The notes under the pieces were generated by a model. That model did no database searches, was not told the origin of the DNA, and worked only from the letters and a program-made list of their open reading frames with translations. A stretch of 64,000 nucleotides of DNA from Haloferax elongans ATCC BAA-1513 (GTDB lineage Archaea > Halobacteriota > Halobacteria > Halobacteriales > Haloferacaceae): assembly GCF_000336755.1 (NCBI RefSeq), contig NZ_AOLK01000022.1, forward strand, positions 320,748 to 384,747, given 5' to 3'. Positions 57,500 to 64,000 of this stretch are shown in pieces. A program made the position numbers and the translations under genes. Numbering within the stretch: position 1 is the first letter of the stretch; the number at the start of each line of letters is the position of its first letter.

Positions 57500-58543
57500 C
57501 TACTCGTCCGAACTCACGAGTTCTTCGTACTGCGCGCCGGTCTGTTTCAGCGTCTCCGTCGAGTAGAGTCGCTCGTGGTCGAACGGCAGGTAGTCGGCGG
57601 CGAGTTCGTCGATTTTCTCGTCCACGGCGTCGGCCTCGCGGCCGTGAATCATGGTAAAGAGGTTGTACGGCCAGTCCTGTTCGGGTCGTCGCGGGCGGTG
57701 ATAACAGAGCGTGACGTACGGGAGGCTGCCGACCTTCTCGCCGCGGGCGTCGAGTTCGTCGTCCGGCACGTCCCAGACGACCATGCAGTTGTTTCTGAAC
57801 CCGGTGACGACGTGGTTGACGATACAGCCGATGCGTTTGATACAGCCGCCGTCGACGAGGCGTTCGATGGCCGCGACGACATCGTCGGTGTCGGCGTCGA
57901 TGCGTTCGGCGACGTCCGCGTAGGGTGTCTTCGACAGCGGGAAGCCGTCTTGAATCTCCACGAGGAGCCGAGCGTCGAGGTCCGAGAGGTTGCCCGTCGC
58001 GTTCTCCGAGATGCGAGTCGCGCTCACGGCCGTCTGTTCGAGGCTCTCGCGGGCGAAGCGGTCCTCGTTCATGACGGGGAATTCGAGGTCGATGTAGTAG
58101 TCCGTGAGCATCGGGAGGTTGAGAACCTCGCAGCCGGTTCGCTCCTCGATTTCCGAGAGGATGCGGTCGCGCGTCTCCCGCGACCCGGCGGTGACGACGA
58201 ACCACATGTTCCACTCGTGGTCGCGGCGGTAGTTGTGGTTCACTTGTCGATAGCCGTTGATAACCTCGGCGACCTCGTCGAACCTGTCTTCAGGTGCCGA
58301 GACGGCCGCGAGGGTCGAACTCCCGATGACAGGCGGGTTGAGCACGGCACCGAATCGACGGAAGATTCCCTGCTCGCGGAGGCGACGGACGCGGTCGAGA
58401 GCGTCGGCTTCGTCGATGCCGAGGTCCGCGGCGACAGCGCGGAACGGGTGTGCTTCGACCGGGAAGCCACTCTGGTAGTCGTCGATGAGTGCGGCGTCGA
58501 CCTCGTCGAGGTCGGCTCGCCAGTCGTCCGAGAGGGCGCTCAT
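57500..58543 (-). CDS. Siroheme decarboxylase, fused AhbA/AhbB-like, second paralogue
   Basis: This 347-residue two-half AsnC-fold protein is paralogous to 16383-17444. Its HTH parts are DYQSGFPVEAHPFRAVAADLG and EIQDGFPLSKTPYADVAERI. Its effector parts are EWNMWFVV and WPYNLFTMIHGREAD, the latter with the conserved His near the end. It probably acts in the sirohaem-to-didecarboxysirohaem step, perhaps as a partner of the first copy in a heteromer. It is not next to other haem genes here. Confidence 0.88.
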   Translation of the reverse strand: MSALSDDWRADLDEVDAALIDDYQSGFPVEAHPFRAVAADLGIDEADALDRVRRLREQGIFRRFGAVLNPPVIGSSTLAAVSAPEDRFDEVAEVINGYRQVNHNYRRDHEWNMWFVVTAGSRETRDRILSEIEERTGCEVLNLPMLTDYYIDLEFPVMNEDRFARESLEQTAVSATRISENATGNLSDLDARLLVEIQDGFPLSKTPYADVAERIDADTDDVVAAIERLVDGGCIKRIGCIVNHVVTGFRNNCMVVWDVPDDELDARGEKVGSLPYVTLCYHRPRRPEQDWPYNLFTMIHGREADAVDEKIDELAADYLPFDHERLYSTETLKQTGAQYEELVSSDE

Positions 58544-58674
58544 TGCCCGGGGTTAGGAGTCAGGGGGCCTATCGCTTTCGGACGGACGCGACACACCGGG
58601 ACGACGGGGCGGATGGTCCTCGAATGGCGGGACCGAACAGGACGTTTTTTGCGCGTTCGGCCGAACGCTCCACC

Positions 58675-59742
58675 ATGGCAGCAGCCGACACCGAGTTCGG
58701 AGAGTGGCCGCTGAAACGTCTGATGACCGAAGTCGTCGGCACCGGGACCAAATCCGCCGAGGACATGACGCGGGCGCAGGCGATGGAGGCGATGCGCCGC
58801 ATCCTCGCCGACGAACCCGACCACACGACGCTCGGTGCGTTCTGGCTCGCGAACCGCTGGAAACACAACAACGCCGAGGAGCTCGCCGCCTACACCGACG
58901 TGATGGCCGAACACGTCCAGTACGCCGAACCGAAGGTCGACCCCGTCGACTGCGGCGCGAACTACGACGGCAAGGGCAAGACGGCGATTCTCGGCGTCGC
59001 AGCCGGCGTCGCAGCCGCTGCGGCCGGAACGCCGGTCGTCGTCCACTCCGGCGACCGCGTCCCGACGCAGAAGCAGGACGCCTACAAGCACGTCCTCGAC
59101 GAACTCGGCGTCCGCACGGAACTCGACCCCGACGAGTCCGCCGATATGGTGGACGACACCGGATTCGGCTTTTACTACCAGCCAGCGTTCAACCCCGCCA
59201 TCCACGACCTGTGGGAGCGCCGCGACAACATGGGCGTCCGTACCTTCGTCAACACCATCGAAACCATCGCCAACCCGGCGAACGCCTCGACGCACCTCGG
59301 CTCGTTCTACCACCTCGCGTTCGCCAAGAAGATGGTGAACACCTTCGAAGCGAGCGAGCACCACGACCTGCGCCGCGTCGTCATGTTCCAGGGCATGGAA
59401 GGCTACGACGACATCCGCCCCGGATACACGAAGGTCGCAGAGTGGACCAATGGCGAGTTCGACGACTTCGAAATCGAGACCGCCGAGTACGGCATGGACT
59501 TCGAGTACGACGACCTCGGCGTGGACGAAGACGACGTTGCAGGCGACTCAGCGGAGATTACGGAAGCCGTGCTCTCCGGCGAGCGCGACGACCGCTTCGC
59601 CGACGCCGTCGCACTCAACGCCGCACTGCGCATCTACGCCCGCGAAGACGCCGACTCCATCGACGAAGGGCTGGAGATGGCCCGCGAGGCAATCGAGTCG
59701 GGTGCTGCGGCTGACGTGCTCGAAGACCTGCGCGCGTTCTGA
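58675..59742 (+). CDS. Anthranilate phosphoribosyltransferase-like (TrpD-family) protein
   Basis: This 355-residue protein has the TrpD fold: KLMTEVVG-like N-terminus, then RAQAMEAMRRILADEPDHTTLGAFWLANR typical of the helical domain. The phosphoribosyl part reads DCGANYDGKGKTAILGVAAGVAAAAAGTPVVVHSGDRVP. The GTGGDG motif that binds PRPP in true TrpD is replaced by CGANYDG, so it is unlikely to be the tryptophan enzyme. YbiB-type TrpD2 proteins are relatives that bind nucleic acid. The start is ATG 58675. Confidence 0.85.
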   Translation: MAAADTEFGEWPLKRLMTEVVGTGTKSAEDMTRAQAMEAMRRILADEPDHTTLGAFWLANRWKHNNAEELAAYTDVMAEHVQYAEPKVDPVDCGANYDGKGKTAILGVAAGVAAAAAGTPVVVHSGDRVPTQKQDAYKHVLDELGVRTELDPDESADMVDDTGFGFYYQPAFNPAIHDLWERRDNMGVRTFVNTIETIANPANASTHLGSFYHLAFAKKMVNTFEASEHHDLRRVVMFQGMEGYDDIRPGYTKVAEWTNGEFDDFEIETAEYGMDFEYDDLGVDEDDVAGDSAEITEAVLSGERDDRFADAVALNAALRIYAREDADSIDEGLEMAREAIESGAAADVLEDLRAF

Positions 59743-59769
59743 GTTCCGACTTCCCGACACCCCCGTTCG

Positions 59770-60309
59770 TTACCGTTTTTCCACGACGTCGAACAGCGCG
59801 CCGAACGTCTCATCCTTGCCTGCTTCGGCCTGCACGTCGAACGCGGTGAAACAGTAGCGACCCGGTTCGAACGCGATGGACTCGGCAACCCAGTCTGGAG
59901 TGGCGTCTCTATTGGGCGGCGTGTCATCGGGAGTAATCGGGACGTTCCACGGGTGCGTTCCAAACGGTGAAATCGACATTCCGGGGTCGACGACTGACTT
60001 TCGGGGTACCTTCGTCCAGCCACTGTCCGTCTCCCGCCAGAGACGCCAGTAGTCCGGCCCAATCGACAGCGAGGATGGTCGGCGATTCACGAGATGGAAC
60101 GTGGCGGACCCACCCATCTCGACGCGCTCCCGTTTCGGAGCCAGATACACGGCTTCGTCGCCGGTCTCGTGGTAACACCGGTCGACTTCCTCGGGACACG
60201 ATGCGTCCGAATCGAATCGGCTCTGCGGAATCGAATGCCGGGCGGCACATCCAGCGAGCGAACTAACCGCTCCTCCCCCGACCGCAGCGAGAAATGACCG
60301 CCGTTGCAT
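59770..60309 (-). CDS. Tat lipoprotein, beta-rich, unknown function
   Basis: This 179-residue protein starts MQRRSFLAAVGGGAVSSLAGC (twin arginine, lipobox Cys21), followed by a beta-rich domain with VEMGGSATFHLVNRR, SDSGWTKVPRKSV and FEPGRYCFTAFDVQAE. This suggests an immunoglobulin-like fold exposed on the cell surface. The gene is convergent with the TrpD-like gene and upstream of nothing related. Function is unknown. Confidence 0.75.
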   Translation of the reverse strand: MQRRSFLAAVGGGAVSSLAGCAARHSIPQSRFDSDASCPEEVDRCYHETGDEAVYLAPKRERVEMGGSATFHLVNRRPSSLSIGPDYWRLWRETDSGWTKVPRKSVVDPGMSISPFGTHPWNVPITPDDTPPNRDATPDWVAESIAFEPGRYCFTAFDVQAEAGKDETFGALFDVVEKR

Positions 60310-60399
60310 GAGACAACTCGTCCGGCGTCCAATAAATGTTCTTTGAATTACACCAAAGGGCCGATGACAACGCTGCGTCTCCGGCCGACAGGCAGCAGT

Positions 60400-61281
60400 T
60401 CAGTCGCTCGTCGCCCCCGCCGCTCCGTCGATATTCGTGACTTCGAGACCGCCCGAGAGTTCGGTGTTGGGGTACGGCATATCGATTCCCTCGGCGTCGA
60501 AGCGCTCTTTGACCGCCTCGACGAATTTCGCGCGCACCGCGCCGTAACTGCTCGTGTTCGGGTCAATCCAAATTCGCCCCGAGAGGACGACCGCCGAGTC
60601 ACCCAGTTCCGTGACGGGGGCCGTCGGTTCGGGGTCGTCGAGGACGCCCTCGATTTGCGACCCTTCGTCGACGATGGCGTCGCGTGCCTGCCCGATATCG
60701 TCGTCGTATCCGATGCCGAAGCCGACAGACACCCGGCGCTGGTCGTTCGCTACGTTGTTGACAACTGCCGCGTTCGCGAGGTCGCTGTTCGGGACGGTCA
60801 CCAGTTCGTTATCGAACGTATCCAACTTCGTCACCCGCAGTTGAATCTCACGAACCACCCCGCTGTTTCCGTCCCACTCAATCCAGTCGCCGACAGTGAA
60901 CGGTTCGTCTTGGATGATGAACACCCCGGCGACGAAGTTCGCGATGAGGTCCTGTGCGGCGAAGCCGACCGCAAGGGCAAGAGCACCGGCCAACGTCGCG
61001 AACGCCGCGAGCACGACGCCGAAGCCTGCGACTGTCGCGGCCAACGCGACTGCGACGACAGCGGTGACGACCACCGTGGTACTCACTGCGAGTCCGATAA
61101 TCGTCTCGTCGAAGCCGCGGCGTCTGAGACCCTCTTCGACCGCCCGGGTCATGACGGACTTCCCGAGGAGGTAGATAACAGCGAACACGACGATGAACAA
61201 CAGGACCGCCGTGGCTGCACTGACCAGTTGCGGGACGTACTGCTGTGGGTCGAGCGAGACACCCAGTTGAAGTGGTAACAT
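60400..61281 (-). CDS. mscS: Small-conductance mechanosensitive channel MscS
   Basis: This 293-residue MscS has three transmembrane segments (about 22-42, 70-92 and 97-118). TM3 is the Ala/Gly-rich pore helix (LAAFATLAGALALAVGFAAQDLIANFVAGVF), followed by the beta domain (DWIEWDGNSGVVREIQLRVTKL) and the ENELVTVPNSDL-type motif (FDNELVTVPNS). The C-terminal cytoplasmic cage follows. It opens under membrane tension to release solutes during hypo-osmotic shock, which is relevant to a halophile. Confidence 0.95.
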   Translation of the reverse strand: MLPLQLGVSLDPQQYVPQLVSAATAVLLFIVVFAVIYLLGKSVMTRAVEEGLRRRGFDETIIGLAVSTTVVVTAVVAVALAATVAGFGVVLAAFATLAGALALAVGFAAQDLIANFVAGVFIIQDEPFTVGDWIEWDGNSGVVREIQLRVTKLDTFDNELVTVPNSDLANAAVVNNVANDQRRVSVGFGIGYDDDIGQARDAIVDEGSQIEGVLDDPEPTAPVTELGDSAVVLSGRIWIDPNTSSYGAVRAKFVEAVKERFDAEGIDMPYPNTELSGGLEVTNIDGAAGATSD

Positions 61282-61392
61282 GGGACATTGTTAAATGTAG
61301 ACAGAGATATTAACTATTTGCTACGGATTGGCAGAAGATACGAACCGTCGACCGGTGGAGAAAGTGAGAGCCAACGCGAGACGCAGTCGAAA

Positions 61393-62409
61393 CTATATTT
61401 CGAACGCTTCGTCGCCGTCTGCGAAGGGGTCGTCTTCGTCGAGGCCATCGTCAAGCGGGAGCGCGACGCCGACGAGCGTCTTTCCGGCCGTCACGGTCGC
61501 TTCGCGGGTGATAGAGTAGACGACACCGGCACGCTCGGCTTCGACTTCCTGTAGCACGTTGTACGTCGTCGGGTCGTAGACCCAGCCGAGGTGGTCGCCG
61601 GGGCGGACCTCGCGGCCGAGTTGGAGGTCTTCGCGCGCGACGAACAGCCCGGAGGTTTCGGCGGTGACGCGACCGAGGTGATTCCGGTAGGTCTGGCCGT
61701 CCCACGGTTCGACAGCGCCGCCGAGGATGCCCATGTTTCGGGCGACGTTGAGTAAGCCCTCGACGCCCGCGACGATAGCGGGTTCGACGAGTTGCTTGTT
61801 GTGGGCGAGTTCCGGCGTGATAGAGGGGATTCCGGCGTCGGTCGCCGCGACGCGGAGCTTCCCGCCGAAGTTGCGTTCGGACCACTCTTCTTCGGCGTCT
61901 TCACCCGCGGCTTCCGCGAGCAGGAGGTCAACACCGAAGGCCTCGGCGAGTTCTCGTGACTGGTCGTCGTGCTTGCGGTAGACCGTGTGCGTGAGCATGT
62001 CCGGGCTCCCGGTGTGAAGGTCGACGATAGCGTCGGCGCTCCCGGCGAACTCCCAGAGTTTGGCTGCCATGCGTTCGTGGAGCGTACCGTCGGCGTCACC
62101 GGGCCAGACGCGGTTCATGTTCGAGTTGACGGAATCGAGTGCTTCCGGCGTCGCGTACGAGACGCGGTCGAACGTGAGCGGGTCGGCGACTGGGACTGCG
62201 ACGATGCGACCCGTGAGGTCGGCGCGTTCGAGTTGGCTGTGCAGTCGTCGAAGGACCTCGGTCCCGTTTATCTCGCGGCCGTGCTGGGCGGCTTGCACGT
62301 ACAGCGTCGGCCCGTCCGCGCCGTCGGCTGGCTCGTAGGTGTGAACCGTCGTCTGTACCGGGACGCCGGAGGGGAGCCGGGCGAGCGTCACGGTCTCCGC
62401 AGAGTGCAT
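61393..62409 (-). CDS. Succinylglutamate desuccinylase/aspartoacylase family protein
   Basis: This 338-residue zinc carboxypeptidase-like hydrolase has a metal site in VQAAQHGREINGTEVLRR (HxxE) and the third ligand in IVDLHTGSPDM. A possible general base Glu lies in ITPELAHNKQ. The C-terminal ~90 residues (VTAETSGLFVAREDLQLG, VTAGKTLVGVALPL) form the usual beta domain. It deacylates an N-acyl amino acid or related amide. The start MHSAETV at 62409 is preferred to the longer frame at 62460. Confidence 0.92.
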   Translation of the reverse strand: MHSAETVTLARLPSGVPVQTTVHTYEPADGADGPTLYVQAAQHGREINGTEVLRRLHSQLERADLTGRIVAVPVADPLTFDRVSYATPEALDSVNSNMNRVWPGDADGTLHERMAAKLWEFAGSADAIVDLHTGSPDMLTHTVYRKHDDQSRELAEAFGVDLLLAEAAGEDAEEEWSERNFGGKLRVAATDAGIPSITPELAHNKQLVEPAIVAGVEGLLNVARNMGILGGAVEPWDGQTYRNHLGRVTAETSGLFVAREDLQLGREVRPGDHLGWVYDPTTYNVLQEVEAERAGVVYSITREATVTAGKTLVGVALPLDDGLDEDDPFADGDEAFEI

Positions 62410-62481
62410 GTTCGAGGCATCGCAGTGTGTCGTCTTGTAGTTAGGGGGCGACACGACCACAGGTGGTGGGTCTGAAATCCG

Positions 62482-63492
62482 TCAGTCGTCAGCAGGTGCG
62501 GTACCGACGGCAGCGTCCTCGCCGCGGGAGAAGTAACTCGCCAAGAGCGGCCCGGTGATGTTGTGCCAGACGCTGAAGAGTGCGGGCGGAAGTGCCGCCG
62601 CCGGTGAGAAAAACGACAGTGCGAGTGCGGCCGCCAGCCCGCTGTTCTGCAGGCCGACTTCGAACGTCGTCGTCCGAACGCGGTCGGGGGACATCCCGGC
62701 GAGACGACCCGTGCCGTACCCCGTTCCGAGACCGATGGCATTGTGCAGAACGACGGCCGAGACGGCTGCGACACCTGCGCCGAGGATGGTGTCCACGTTG
62801 AGGCCGACGACCGCCGCGACGATGGCGACGATAGTCACGACCGAGACGAGTGGGAACACGTCGAGTCCGACTTCGGCCGCCGAGGGCGCGTATCTATCGA
62901 GCGCGAGGCGGAGCGCGAAACCGAACACGACCGGGATGAAGACGATTTGGAGGATGTTGACGAACAGGTCCATAAATCCGACCTGCAACTGTTCTCCGGC
63001 GAGTACGACGACCCATGCAGGCATGACGAGCGGCGCGGCCAGCGTCGTCACAGTCGTGATAGCCACCGAGAGCGCAACGTCGCCCTTCCCAAGATACGCC
63101 ATGACGTTCGACGCGGTGCCACCGGGTGCCGCACCGACGAGCACGACGCCGATGGCGAGTTCCGGCGGGAGCGAGAGGGCGATAGTGAGCGCATAGGCGG
63201 CCACGGGCATGACGACCCACTGCGCGACGGCACCGATGGCAACGTCGCGAGGACGCTCGGCGAGTCGCCGGAAGTCGCCGGGTTGGAGCGTCAGCCCCAT
63301 GCCGAGCATGATGACGCCGAGGAGCGGCGAGATGTACGGTGCAATCCACGTGTACGCCCCGGGTCGAATCAGTGCGGTCGCCGACGCAACGAGCACGAGG
63401 CCGACGAAGTAGGTGTTTGCGAGGTCCGAGAGCCACCGGAGAGCAGACAGCATCGCGCTGCCCCAAGACATCACAGTTCGTTGATAATCCAT
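62482..63492 (-). CDS. Bile acid:sodium symporter (BASS/SBF) family protein
   Basis: This 336-residue protein has nine to ten transmembrane helices and the BASS motifs [53 protein letters not shown] and [16 protein letters not shown], the last two matching the conserved Gly- and Asn-rich sodium-binding regions. It probably imports an organic acid with sodium. The ATG at 63492 is preferred over a TTG at 63519 and an ATG at 63471. The substrate is unknown. Confidence 0.92.
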   Translation of the reverse strand: MDYQRTVMSWGSAMLSALRWLSDLANTYFVGLVLVASATALIRPGAYTWIAPYISPLLGVIMLGMGLTLQPGDFRRLAERPRDVAIGAVAQWVVMPVAAYALTIALSLPPELAIGVVLVGAAPGGTASNVMAYLGKGDVALSVAITTVTTLAAPLVMPAWVVVLAGEQLQVGFMDLFVNILQIVFIPVVFGFALRLALDRYAPSAAEVGLDVFPLVSVVTIVAIVAAVVGLNVDTILGAGVAAVSAVVLHNAIGLGTGYGTGRLAGMSPDRVRTTTFEVGLQNSGLAAALALSFFSPAAALPPALFSVWHNITGPLLASYFSRGEDAAVGTAPADD

Positions 63493-63590
63493 TCCGTGAT
63501 AGTCGTTGTCGAATGACAATTAGTTCTATCGGTAGCCCGACTGGGGTGCGAGGCGGCACGGTTTTCACCCATCCGCCCGACGGTGGAACC

Positions 63591-64000
63591 ATGAGCGACA
63601 ACCCAACCGCTACGCTTCACACGAACAAGGGCGATATCACGGTCGAACTGTTCGAAGACAAGGTTCCGAACACGGTCGAGAACTTCGTCGGCCTCGCGAC
63701 AGGCGAAAAGACGTGGGTCCACCCCGACACCGACGAGACCAAAGAGGGCGAGCCGCTCTACGAGGACATCCTCTTCCACCGAATCATTGACAACTTCATG
63801 ATTCAGTGTGGAGACCCGACCGGAACCGGCCGCGGCGGCCCCGGCTACACGTTCGACGACGAGTTCCACTCTGACCTCAGCCACGACGGCCCCGGTGTCC
63901 TGTCGATGGCGAACCGCGGCCCCAACACGAACGGCTCGCAGTTCTTCATCACGCTCGACGCCCAGCCGCACCTCGACGGCAAACACGCCGTCTTCGGAAA
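63591..64000 (+). CDS. Cyclophilin-type peptidyl-prolyl isomerase (3' end cut by window)
   Basis: The first 136 residues are visible. The protein begins [39 protein letters not shown] and contains the cyclophilin core [61 protein letters not shown] and LDGKHAVFG. The active-site Arg in FHRII and the FxxQCGDP and SQFFIT stretches are intact. It catalyses proline cis-trans isomerisation during protein folding in the cytoplasm. It is divergent from the BASS transporter. Confidence 0.96.
   Translation, partial: MSDNPTATLHTNKGDITVELFEDKVPNTVENFVGLATGEKTWVHPDTDETKEGEPLYEDILFHRIIDNFMIQCGDPTGTGRGGPGYTFDDEFHSDLSHDGPGVLSMANRGPNTNGSQFFITLDAQPHLDGKHAVFG

Noticed and set aside
1-64000. CRISPR array or tRNA/rRNA genes
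   Set aside because: No regularly spaced direct repeats and no cloverleaf-like or rRNA-like sequence were found while reading the intergenic DNA.

Overview
This window looks like a chromosomal segment of a halophilic archaeon, most likely the genus Haloferax. The coding DNA is GC-rich and the predicted proteins are strongly acidic. Many genes have an AT-rich TATA element about 25-30 bases before the start codon, as expected for leaderless or short-leader archaeal transcripts. Lipoproteins and secreted proteins carry twin-arginine (Tat) signals. Several families are haloarchaeal or archaeal hallmarks: archaeal DnaG, Ahb-type siroheme decarboxylases, eIF5A with a deoxyhypusine synthase, HalOD1 and CheF-like signalling domains, the LWR-salt protein and amphi-Trp. 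The genus is inferred from protein sequence and remembered gene order, not from a search. No rRNA, tRNA, CRISPR array or intact insertion sequence was seen.

Layout. 1-5.5 kb: truncated MOT1-type sulfate/molybdate transporter, isochorismatase-YqcI/YcgG pair, acetyltransferase, amphi-Trp protein and a sodium:solute symporter with its DUF3311 partner. 5.7-8 kb: TIM-barrel epimerase and dnaG. 8-15 kb: a polyprenol lipid locus (DUF92 membrane protein, a catalytically dead cis-prenyltransferase-like protein, an intact cis-prenyltransferase) split by two tandem serpin lipoproteins. 15-19.5 kb: response regulator, DUF5778 and a haem/sirohaem operon (AhbAB-like, precorrin-2 dehydrogenase, hemA). 19.6-26.4 kb: small enzymes, a HalOD1 regulator and a two-gene moeA operon. 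26.5-35 kb: Hsp20, UbiB-like kinase, then a hypusine locus (eIF5A, agmatinase-like, NIF3, deoxyhypusine synthase) interrupted by an AT-rich 2.3 kb island holding a secreted cysteine-containing protein and a small membrane protein. 35-47.8 kb: ABC exporter, glycosidase-like lipoprotein, chemotaxis transducer, potassium channel with a zinc ribbon, fumarylacetoacetase-fold enzyme, aIF2-beta-like protein and a REC-PAS protein. 47.8-64 kb: UspA, MsrB, KaiC-like ATPase, AKR/HAD pair, renalase-like oxidoreductase, Rieske fusion, PHP protein with 11-residue repeats, HTH/membrane pair, His-rich secreted protein, a second AhbAB paralogue, TrpD-like protein, MscS channel, aspartoacylase-like hydrolase, bile-acid-symporter-family carrier and a truncated cyclophilin.

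How the genes work together. (1) DUF92 plus two complementary cis-prenyltransferase-like proteins suggest a heteromeric enzyme making the long-chain polyprenyl carrier for glycosylation. The catalytic motif is in one protein and the C-terminal RxG motif is in the other. (2) hemA, the precorrin-2 dehydrogenase and the AhbAB-like proteins feed the sirohaem-to-haem route. (3) eIF5A, the agmatinase-like protein and deoxyhypusine synthase fit the agmatine-dependent hypusination route proposed for halophiles. (4) The serpin pair and the AT-rich island are the clearest accessory insertions and the best places to look for new biology.
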